A stretch of 64,000 nucleotides of DNA. Origin: Isoetes taiwanensis. Lineage: Eukaryota > Streptophyta > Lycopodiopsida > Isoetales > Isoetaceae. The translations under genes and the position numbers were made by a program. Positions 55,452-64,000 of the stretch are shown here, piece by piece. The DNA lies in the NCBI GenBank assembly GCA_021234155.1, contig JAJEKV010000065.1, positions 4,149,594-4,213,593 on the forward strand, given 5' to 3'. The notes under the pieces were generated by a model that was not told the origin of the DNA, ran no database searches, and saw nothing but the letters and a program-made list of their open reading frames with translations. How positions within the stretch are numbered: the first letter of the stretch is position 1; each line of letters opens with the position of its first letter.

Positions 55452-57875
55452 TTGCATGAACTTTTGTTGCTTCTCCCTGAATTTGTCACAATGGTCACAA
55501 ATTTTCCAAAAAACCCTAAACATTTGGCTCTTCTTCACGCTTTCGCGCATCTTCCAGCTTCTGATCGATCCGCCATTCTCCCAAAATTGATTTCATATCA
55601 AAATCAGCCCTCGGAAACCATCCTCTTTGGTAACTTTGATAATTTATTGCTCCCGCCTCTTGCTATGGATCCGATTTCTCATGATGTTCCTCATTGGGAC
55701 AATTTGTCTGCTGATCCCGATCATAGGGGTATTCTCCATCCCCTAAACCCTGCTACCCAAATTACCATTCCATATGGTGTTGCAAGAGGTTGCCCGGAGG
55801 TCCGCTCGGATGACGAACTTGATGAAAGACTCAAGCGTACTCGAATTCCATATCTAAAAGATCGGAAAATGAAGATTTATGACGGTATTTCCTTGAATTT
55901 ACCTGTTGTGCATTCTAAAATAGATGCTCTTTCAAATTCTGCTGTGATCATCAAAGTTCAAAAATGTGGAATTAAGCTTGAAAAATTGTGGGCCTTCCTC
56001 CTCAGTCTCAACAAAGGGATCCTAATTCAGGCTATCTATTGGCTCAATTACCCCTACATCATGCTTGAATGTGGGAATTCTAGATCAGCAAATTTCTTTC
56101 TCAACTACGGGCCTATGACCTTTGATACTTCTCAATTGTCCTTTCTCAAATGGCTTCCTAAGCTTGATATTGATCAAATGAATAATCTTTGCATTGCCTC
56201 TACATCTCTTTTTGGGCTCAATCCTATTTATTGGGATGAAGAGTGCTTCAAGCTTTTGTTCAATTCTGTTGGAACTTATATATCTACTGAATATTCCCCT
56301 GCCAAACCTCCCAGAAGCTTTGTTCAGCTTGACCTCTCCAAAGATATCCCCCTTTCCATACCTTTCATAGATGCCTTTGGTTGTGAATCTCAATTAAACC
56401 TTAGATGGTCAGGTCTGCCCTCTACATGTCAGAAATGCTTTCAAAGGCATTTCTGGTATTCTGATTGCAAAACTTCAACTGTGGACCCTCAGATTGACAG
56501 GCTCCAGCATGGGACACAGACTCAAGAAATCCAACCTCCAAACAAGGTTTTCACCCAACAGGATCCTGAAGAAAAGCAAGAGGATCAGCCTGATCTAATC
56601 ACTGCTACAAAGGGGAATTCTAGTAAGAATTCACAATTCCAGAAGCTGCCAGAAAGTGACAGATTCAAATGGACTAAAGTAAATGGTAGCTATAAGAGAA
56701 TACAGAGAAATAAGGCAGCTAGAGATGAGGAAAGAGATATAGATAAAATGTGTGAAACAGCACACATAAACAGTACAAAATATAATATGCCTCTATCTAT
56801 GGGTGAACCTAAGCTGCTAGTAAAAGGGAATGTGTCTGGGAAAGTTACCCAGGCCACAGACAAGCTAAATTTCACTCCGAGTGAAATAATTAAAGAAGCT
56901 AAAGGGAAAGCTCAATGTTCATATAATCTTATGGATTTCCCAGTCAAAAATAAGAGTAAGAGTGGGTCATTAGATATGAAATCTCGAGACAAAGCTAAGC
57001 TCCAACTGAATTCAAGTCAGGTGAATTCACAACTGAAAATCTCCTTGCCAGCAAGTTTGAAACAACAAAGCATCAACAAACCAAATGAGCTGAAAAAGGA
57101 CTCTCATCCAGCTAGCAATTCAAGTCAAACTACTGAAGACTTGACTCAAGTATCAGTACAGCAGCAAGACAACCTAAAGATCAACTCTCCAAATCCTTTT
57201 CAGGTATTATCTGACCTTAATAGTAATCTAGATCCTGAATTAAATAAAAGTAAGGTATGTGCTTCTCCTCAAATTTGTCTCTCATCTGCACCCTTAAAAG
57301 ATTCTTCAGCTATCCATACCCATCCAGTTGACACAAACACTGTTGAATTGCCTTCCTTAATTGATTTGGACTTCCAAATGGTTGAATGTCCTTGCAATCC
57401 TCTGCATACACCCAATAAGTTTATTGAACAGATGGCCTCTCTGCAAAATCATACCTCACATTCTTCTGATTCAAAAGAAGTTAGGATGGATATTGACTCT
57501 GTGGCTGATCCTGAGATTGTTCCTGATACTCCTGAGGATATTCAAAACATGGAGCTTCAAGGGAAAGCAACATCCAGGCAAGTTCTTAATTCTGTTCCTT
57601 TAAACAATTATAAAAATTCTATGTTTCATTTCTATCCAGGGGGTTGTTCTGATTATTCTGATAGTGAGGGATATGGTAGTGATAAGGAAAACTGGGACAA
57701 AGAAGAATTCTCAAATGAAAGTCTTAGTATTGACCCTCTGCAGGGGAAGTCCCAACCTTTGAAAAAACCTGTCAGAAAGGATAGGACTAGTCATGATGTG
57801 GTTTTGTCTGGCTTCAATAAAACTCCAGCCCAGAATACTAGAAGTAAAAGGAAATCCAGAAAGACCAGGCTCTAG
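55452..57875 (+). CDS. L1 ORF1 protein (DUF4283-like, zinc knuckle)
   Basis: Intact 807-codon frame. The ATG at 55,452 opens the frame; a second ATG (MVTNFPKNPKH) follows 12 codons later. Residues ~140-310 resemble the DUF4283 domain common in plant L1 ORF1 (AVIIKVQKCGIKLEKLWAFL, LNYPYIMLECGN, SFVQLDLSKDIPLSIPF). It ends in a knuckle CQKCFQRHFWYSDC at ~326-339, with spacing CX2CX3HX5C instead of the usual CX2CX4HX4C. The remaining ~460 residues are Ser/Asn/Lys-rich and disordered, with a basic end (NTRSKRKSRKTRL). ORF1 proteins bind the LINE RNA and form the RNP with ORF2. The long tail is unusual. Confidence 0.85.
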   Translation: MHELLLLLPEFVTMVTNFPKNPKHLALLHAFAHLPASDRSAILPKLISYQNQPSETILFGNFDNLLLPPLAMDPISHDVPHWDNLSADPDHRGILHPLNPATQITIPYGVARGCPEVRSDDELDERLKRTRIPYLKDRKMKIYDGISLNLPVVHSKIDALSNSAVIIKVQKCGIKLEKLWAFLLSLNKGILIQAIYWLNYPYIMLECGNSRSANFFLNYGPMTFDTSQLSFLKWLPKLDIDQMNNLCIASTSLFGLNPIYWDEECFKLLFNSVGTYISTEYSPAKPPRSFVQLDLSKDIPLSIPFIDAFGCESQLNLRWSGLPSTCQKCFQRHFWYSDCKTSTVDPQIDRLQHGTQTQEIQPPNKVFTQQDPEEKQEDQPDLITATKGNSSKNSQFQKLPESDRFKWTKVNGSYKRIQRNKAARDEERDIDKMCETAHINSTKYNMPLSMGEPKLLVKGNVSGKVTQATDKLNFTPSEIIKEAKGKAQCSYNLMDFPVKNKSKSGSLDMKSRDKAKLQLNSSQVNSQLKISLPASLKQQSINKPNELKKDSHPASNSSQTTEDLTQVSVQQQDNLKINSPNPFQVLSDLNSNLDPELNKSKVCASPQICLSSAPLKDSSAIHTHPVDTNTVELPSLIDLDFQMVECPCNPLHTPNKFIEQMASLQNHTSHSSDSKEVRMDIDSVADPEIVPDTPEDIQNMELQGKATSRQVLNSVPLNNYKNSMFHFYPGGCSDYSDSEGYGSDKENWDKEEFSNESLSIDPLQGKSQPLKKPVRKDRTSHDVVLSGFNKTPAQNTRSKRKSRKTRL

Positions 57876-57913
57876 ATTCTTCTTTCTTATTTTCTCTCCC
57901 CTCTCCCAGTGAT

Positions 57914-60900
57914 ATGAAGATTCTTTCCTGGAATCTCAGGGGAATTAAAGGCCCTCTAAAAAGAAGAAGAGCCATTGCCCAAATTAGGCAATATAATGCA
58001 GATATCATTATCCTTCAAGAACTTAAACTTCCCTCCTTTGAATGTAGTAATTTAGGGGAGTGGATTTATCCTAATTCTACCTCTACTTGGATCAGCTCAT
58101 CTGGAGCAAGTGGTGGAATGGCCATTATCTGGAAGAAAGATATCAATCACTCCTCCTTCTATAACAGTCCCTCAAGAGCCTGGCAAGCCTTGACCTGCTC
58201 GGTTGCTAATTCCAGATTTGGTATTATCAATGTCTATGCTCCTACCTCTCCAAAAGATAGGGGAGCCAATTTGGTGCGAAATTAACTCTTGGTCGAGTGC
58301 TCAATCTCTTGAGAATTGGATTATTGCTGGTGACTTTAACAATACTCCATCTTGGGACCTCAAATTGGGAAATAAAATCAATATGTCCGAGCGTAAAGGG
58401 AGAACTGGGATACTCTTATTGCTGATAACAGTCTGGTCTATATTCCATCCTCTACTGCCACCTACACTTGGTCAAATAAACAAAAGGATAAAGCAAGAGT
58501 TTTCTGCACCCTAGACAGATTTTATGTCTCCAACCTTCTACATCCTTCTGGGACAATAGTTATGTTACAAGTGATGAGGGAACTTCCATCTCTGACCATC
58601 AGCCCCAGTTCCTTCATACCTCTCATATCACCAGCATCAAAAGAGAAGGGAGCACGCCCTACAAGTTCAATTCCTCATTGCTGGAAAATGAGAAATTCTG
58701 CTCTCAGTTCAGATCCTTTTATGAGACTCTTTCCAATAATTCAAATGTGGTTGATGGTAGTCAATTGCCCTCTATGAAATGTTTCTACTCTAAGATCAAG
58801 CAAATCAAGGGGTGGATTAAAAACTGGTCCAAAGTTATCAAAGAGGAGAGAACCAAGGAAAAAAACCAGCTCCTAGTGTATATGAAGGATATTAGGTCTC
58901 TTCTTCAGAATGATCCATCTAACTTCAATCTCCATGTTGGTGAAGATATTTTAGAGAGAAGAATTAAGAATATTGAGGAGATGGAAGCTAAGGGCTCAGC
59001 AATTAGATGTAAAATCAAATATGCTAATGATATAGACTCTGGCTCCTCTAAATTCTTCTTCAGGGTTGCAAAGAGTAGGGTTCTTAGAAACTCCATTGCT
59101 AAAACTAGTGATGATCAAGGTAACAATTACAGTTCTCATTCTGAAATTGCTAATTTCTTCAAGAGCAGATATATGGATATCTTTAGTGATAAGCCAATAG
59201 ACCCCAATATGGCCTCAGAAGCCAAAGAGTTTAATTCCATTGTGGACTCTGTTCTTCCTGCTCCTAGGAAAATCATGGATGAAGCTCTCATTGCCATTCC
59301 ATCTCACATTGAGATCTATGAGATTCTAAACTCCTTTACCAAAGGCAAATCTCCTGGGCCGGATGGCCTTCCTGCTGAATTTTACATCAAGTTTTGGGAT
59401 ATTCTCAAAACTGATGTTATCTCCCTTGTTCATGCCTTCTGGAATGATAATCATTTGCATCCTTCAATTTCCAGTGGATTTATCTCTCTGATTCCTAAAG
59501 TTGATCATCCTTCAAAGTTTCAGGACTGGAGGCCCATCTCCCTCACCAACACCACCTACAAGCTATGTGCTAAGATTATTGCTATGAGAATCAAAAGCTT
59601 CCTTCAGAGAAATATTAGCCAAAACCAATCAGCATTCCTTCCAAATAGATATATCTTGGATAATTATGTGGCTGCTATGGAAGGTCTGCACTGGAACAGA
59701 ATTTCGAACCAAAATTGTATTCTTCTCAAGCTGGATTTTAAAAGAGCCTTTGACTCTGTGAGATGGGATTTTCTGGATTTTGCCATGTCTAAATTGGGCT
59801 TCCATCCTAAGCTCATGAATCTTATTCATGGTTTAAACTCTAGATCCAATTCTGCTGTCCTCATCAATGGTGTCCCTTCTGGCTTCTTTCCTCTATCTTG
59901 TGGAGTTAGGCAAGGATGTCCTCTAGCTCCCTATCTTTTCCTTGTGGCTGCTGAACTCTTAACTAGGGTCACTCTTCATTATCAGAATACTGCCCAGTTG
60001 AAAGGTTTAAATCTCCCAAATTCTGATGATAGTATTTCCATTCTTCAATATCTTTGATGATACCTTTTCCTTCCTTGATGCTGATCTCCAAAATATTAAT
60101 CTTTTTCTTAAGATCTTAAGGCAATTCTCTCACGCCTCGGTATCCAATTGAATTTGTGTAAAAGTATGATCATTGGTGACCTCAATATTCGTTCTTTTTC
60201 GGCATTAATGTCCTTCCGTCTAATCAGACAACCAAATTACTGGGGTTGCCTATAGCTTTGAATCATAGCATCAAAGGCCTCTGGGATCCTATTATTTCGA
60301 GAATCAAAAAGAAACTGAACAATTATGGGAATTATCTCTCTCTTGCAGGTAGATCTATCATTGCAAATGCTGTTCTTGCCAGTTCTCATGTTTACTTTTC
60401 CACAGCTCTAGTTGCTCCTAAATATGTCTACCTGGAGCTTGAAAAGGTAATCAGAAATTTCATTTGGAAGGGAAGTCATTTGGTTAATTGGAATTCCATA
60501 TGTAAGCCTAAAGTCTCTGGAGGTTTAGGTTGCAAGAACCTTTTTATTCAAGCTCAATCTCTTGCGGGTAAACTCATTTGGAAAGCTATTCATGGGAATC
60601 AATCTCCTGCTTATATCTTTATCAGGTATTGGATATCTTTAAGTCACCCTTGTGGTCATCCCTCTATTCATCATCTGCTCCCTCATTCTGCTTTCAATCA
60701 ACTGAAGCCAGGTTCCAACATCTCCCCTCTTATGCACAATCTCATCAAGGCCTGGAATGCTATCTCTCCTAATTTTCATTTCATTAAAAGAGAGGAGCTT
60801 CACTCTGATGTTCCAATCTTTTGGAATCCCATCATGACTGAGCAGAACTCTCCTGTTCTTGCTATCAAGCATCCCAGAATTTATAAGAAATGGAATGAAG

Positions 60901-61727
60901 CTGGTTTAGTCTATATCAGAGACATGTTTATATGTGGTAGAGTCATTTCTTGGACTAGATTGAAGGGTATTATCAGAGGCACCTCTTCTGATAAGAAAAT
61001 TTATTCTTTCATCAAGCCCTTCCTCTCAAATTTAGCTGTCAATTCTGGAAAGAGTGACTGGAGAGTAAATGACAAAGGGGATTACAAAGTCAAAAATGTT
61101 TACAATGCAATGACTTCCAACAATGAGGGATGTAAAGCTATGCTGAAATGGTCCATTACTTATGATCAGCTCAAAAGTTTATTTCATAATGTTTGGCATT
61201 CTTATTGCCCTCCTAAGGTCTCATATTTCATTTGGCTTATTGCTAATGGCAGTCTAAACAATCTGGTCTCTATGTCCAGGAGATACCCTAATATTTCTGC
61301 TATTTGCCCTTTAGCTTGTAACAGGCCTGAGGATATGTCCCATATTTTCTTCTGTAGCTCCCTAAATGGTTTCTGGTCTTGGTTCTCTGATAAATTTATG
61401 ATTGAAATCAATGAGGATCTTATGTCCCTTATGAATCAGGATAATAAATTTGATAATACAGTCATTAATATTGCTCTATGGAACATTTGGAAAGCAAGGA
61501 ATCGGGTGTTATATGGTAAAAAAAGTGTGTCCATCTTCTGGTTAAAAATGCACTTTCAGTTTGATTTTGAGACTATTGCTACAGCACATAAAAAGAAATT
61601 TGGAGCTAATTTTGACAGGAAATGGGAAGAATATGGTTTGTATAGGGGTCACTATGATTTGTTTGCTTCCAATCTAAATGTTGTGGTCTCTAATTTATTT
61701 CTTTCTGATGATCCTAGAGTATCTTAG
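57914..61727 (+). pseudogene. L1 ORF2: endonuclease, reverse transcriptase, zf-RVT
   Basis: Starts MKILSWNLRGIKGPLKRRRA (APE-type endonuclease, IIILQELKL). The EN domain continues through frame changes near 58,270, 58,400 and 58,500-58,610 (IIAGDFNNTP, CTLDRFYVS, SDHQPQ). RT runs from ~58,678: KGKSPGPDGLPAEFYIKFW, FQDWRPISLTNTTYKL, LDFKRAFDSVRWDFLDF (59,731) and CGVRQGCPLAPYLFLVAAEL (~59,902). The catalytic YxDD box (YFDD, ~60,045) is broken by a one-base shift. The C-terminal zf-RVT region (HSYCPPKVSYFIWLIANGSL, CPLACNRPEDMSHIFFC) is open in the frame 60,246-61,727. It would nick target DNA and copy the LINE RNA in the nucleus. At least four frameshifts make it inactive. Confidence 0.93.
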
Positions 61728-61803
61728 TTTCTTACGGGGAGAAGGAAACAACAAGTTTGATACCAGCAGCTCTCCTTTCAATCAGAGATCTCGGGATCAA
61801 GTC

Positions 61804-62172
61804 ATGAAAAATGACATTGCCACTTCTATGGAGTCATTCCTGATGAAAAGAGGACGTATGAGTTACAACAAGGAGAGTGAAGATATGTGGGCAAGTATAT
61901 TTTGCAGGGAGGTCATCCAGCTCCATTTACTGTGGAAATTCCTGACAGCAAATAACCGAATTCTCACAGAAGCTCAGCTCTCAAGATATAGAACATGGTA
62001 CTATAGTCACAAATTACTGGCAGATCTATATGGGTCACTGTTAATTCTTCTGGAGGATAAGGATTTGTTTCGACTCTGCTATCAAAATAATTGGCCCCTT
62101 GTCCAATATCTCTTTGGCTCCACAGATGCCTTTAATGCCTACTTCAATTCCTACTTCTCAGATCACTGCTGA
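61804..62172 (+). CDS. Extra ORF downstream of L1 ORF2
   Basis: A 122-residue open frame from ATG 61,804 (the frame is open from 61,678, overlapping the end of ORF2 in another phase). Sequence such as SEDMWASIFCREVIQLHLLW, YRTWYYSHKLLADLYGSL, CYQNNWPLVQYLFG is rich in aromatic and Leu residues and looks like a small helical domain, unlike random UTR. No family recognised. It could be a third ORF, or the ORF2 C-terminus displaced by a frameshift near 61,727. Confidence 0.45.
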   Translation: MKNDIATSMESFLMKRGRMSYNKESEDMWASIFCREVIQLHLLWKFLTANNRILTEAQLSRYRTWYYSHKLLADLYGSLLILLEDKDLFRLCYQNNWPLVQYLFGSTDAFNAYFNSYFSDHC

Positions 62173-63779
62173 AATCCCTGTCCATTTGACCTTTAAGCCA
62201 AGAAGCATATACCGGCTTTTATTTTATTTAGTTCTGGTTTACTCTTTTGGTGGATTTCATTTTTGGCAGGTTTGCAATTTGCTCGTTGGAATCGGTTCTG
62301 CTCCGGAATTGTGTCCTGCTGTTTACCTACTGCTATTTCATTCTACCAAGGGTGGTTGCTGATCGTTCTTCCTCCTTAATCTGAAGACTTCATTTTACGC
62401 TCTGTTTACACTCTATTATCAACTGCTACACTTCACTATATTTTGATATGCTTCTCCTAAAAGCATACTTTTGCTATGTACTCTGAGATTTCATAATTAA
62501 TGATAAAACCAACTCTTACCTTCAAAAAAAAAAAATAAAAATAAATTTTTGATGAGGTCAAGACTCCATGAAAATTGTTCGTGCAATTGTGGTGTGTGCG
62601 CAGCTAAAGCTCATGCTGGGAGTGGGATATGTCAAGCCAAGAACATGGCATTTGATAATGTTAGCATATTTTGGAGGGCTATGGTATGTGACAGAGCAGC
62701 AAGCAACGGGTGGCATAAGCTACGATGTATCAAATCAGATTGTGGAAATTGTGGGAAACAATTATTTGAGTTGTGTCCAAGAGAATACAAGGAGCAGATT
62801 GATCAAACGCTTGATTGGCAAGTCTATGGTTACATTAATGAGCCCTCAAAGAAAGGAACTTCACGAAAACTAAAGCTAATTGACAAGAAAGGCAGCTCCA
62901 GTAATATGTTGGATAACATGTTTGATCATATGTCGAAGTTTGTATATCATAACTTTGTGGCACATTGGCAGAGTAAACAATTCAAGGAATCCATAGAGTC
63001 TTCGTGATGATACCGTATTATCAGTTGTTGATTTCTCGGAGAATTATACTTTGAAGCCATTCAACGAGATTCAAGCACAACATTAATACAATGAACAAAT
63101 CAGCATATTGGTCCATATCACGATGTTCAAGGTACAGGGTAAAATGAGGAAATGTGTGCACTTCTTTATTTCAGATAACAAAATACATGATACTCACTTT
63201 GTTCAAAAAGCATTCACTATGCACCTTAATTGGCTGAGAGAAAATGGTGCTGGCCATATGAAATACCACTTAGTTTGGTCTGACGGGTGTGCAGCCCAAT
63301 TCAAGTCCAGTTATCATGTAATTAGGTATCATCAACAGCATAAGATCAGAATGCACTGGAATTTCTTTGGCTCAGGACATGGGAAGGGCACACATGACGG
63401 AGAAGGAGCCATAGCCAAACTATGGCTTGAGGCAGAACAAAGAAAAAATGATGGGAAAGTGATAAAAAATGCAGAAACTGCATGTGAGGTTCTTGAAGAG
63501 AAAATTTCTGATGTGGAAAGGGTATTTTGGAAGGTGTCTGACATTGACCGTTCCCAAAGATTTGATGTGCTCCCAGTGAACGGAGTGCAATCTCTTCATT
63601 GCGTATCATCCATAGATCCAAATGATCCAACAAAGTTAATGTGTAGATCTCTTTCATGTTTTTGTAAGGCATGCATCAATTTTGATTGGCCTGCTTGTGA
63701 GAATGCTGATCATTGTGGCAGGTGGGAGTTGAGAAAACTAGAGCCTACAAACAGGGACAATGTTGAAGAGGATGGGTAA

Positions 63780-64000
63780 TGAGGGCGAGGAGGACTGCGG
63801 TGGTGTTGTCGCACGTTTAGTAATGGCGGGTATTATCGTGCACGTAGCGATATTAATACCGTATGCATACCTCTCATTTAAAAAGTACTTTAAATACATT
63901 TTTTTTGGATTATAAAGTACTTATTAAATACGTAAAATACGTACTTTACGTACTATACGTAAAATACTTTCTGTAATTTTTAGAACTATTATTTCTTGTA
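63780..64000. other. Right edge, AT-rich, no gene
   Basis: After the transposase-like stop the sequence is AT-rich with repeated TACGTA/ATACGTA words at 63,935-63,970, similar in vocabulary to 270-360. Confidence 0.4.

Larger units (their letters stand above)
54715..62547 (+). mobile_element. Full-length L1-type LINE insertion
   Basis: Bounded by the direct repeat TTTGATGAGG (54,705-54,714 and 62,548-62,557), and the interrupted gene resumes exactly in frame across it. It ends in an A-rich tail (62,524-62,546). Contents: ~0.74-kb 5' region, ORF1 (55,452-57,875), 38-bp spacer, frameshifted ORF2 (57,914-61,727), an extra ORF (61,804-62,172) and a ~0.37-kb 3'UTR. The insertion is young enough to keep its duplication, but ORF2 is dead. 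Confidence 0.93.
53815..63779 (+). pseudogene. DDE-transposase-like gene split by an L1 insertion
   Basis: 5' part: exon 53,815-54,111 (GRNPRTNTVDQAIKDMVAQF), an intron with GT..AG borders, exon 54,543-54,714 (YPEVRIGLRQFEYLKP, RKLKERNTCCC). 3' part: 62,558-63,779, whose first codons (SRLHENCSCNCGVC) join in frame to QAFNLMR once the L1 is removed. Cys-rich segment, then SVVDFSENYTL (D at 63,030), LVWSDGCAAQFKS (D at 63,282) and HGKGTHDGEGA (63,378-63,410) could form an RNase-H-like DDE/DDD core. Similar SDG..QFK / HGKG..DG proteins occur widely in animals and plants without a firm name. A frameshift at ~63,003 and a TAA near 63,084 also break it. Transposase role is inference. Confidence 0.6.

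Overview
The window looks like nuclear DNA of a land plant with a large, transposon-rich genome. The evidence is the plant-type L1 LINE with a DUF4283-like ORF1, an LTR element primed by initiator tRNA-Met, and remnants of plant housekeeping genes (aspartate kinase, CYP51, NOT1, a SIAMESE-related CDK inhibitor). A seed-free vascular plant such as a fern is my best guess, from the overall flavour of the protein families only. There are no operons, CRISPR arrays or confident tRNA/rRNA genes. Almost everything is mobile, duplicated or decayed.

Layout. 0.4-2.6 kb: a ~450-bp tandem array that contains a tRNA-like SINE head. 2.6-4.7 kb (minus): fragment of an LTR retroelement whose first ORF after the primer-binding site is a histone H3-like protein with a very long inserted tail. 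4.7-14.5 kb: mostly featureless. 14.7-31.1 kb: broken host genes (NOT1-like, aspartate kinase, CYP51), one largely open gene of a ParB/methyltransferase-like family, and a ~1-kb inverted duplication carrying two SIAMESE-related genes around a decayed LINE. 31-35 kb: satellites, simple repeats and SINEs. 35.2-39.5 kb: a complete hAT transposon with an 8-bp target duplication, an uninterrupted spliced transposase, and a nested SINE with its own 13-bp duplication. 39.5-42.4 kb (minus): a second copy of the LINE family. 42.4-45.4 kb: a second, independent copy of the H3-carrying LTR element. 45.4-51.7 kb: Ty3/gypsy-like fragments and a 2.2-kb solo LTR of the H3-carrying family with a 5-bp duplication and a nested MITE-like element. 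51.7-53.8 kb (minus): a second member of the ParB/methyltransferase-like family. 53.8-63.8 kb: a DDE-transposase-like gene split by a full-length 7.8-kb L1 insertion with its target duplication.

The most interesting observation is the LTR element that carries a histone H3 fold in the position normally held by gag. It is present in two diverged copies that keep the same order: LTR end, primer site, ~0.55-kb leader, H3-like ORF. Its alpha-N segment has CENH3-like wording. Second is the ParB-like/DNA-methyltransferase-like protein family, seen at two loci that preserve complementary parts.
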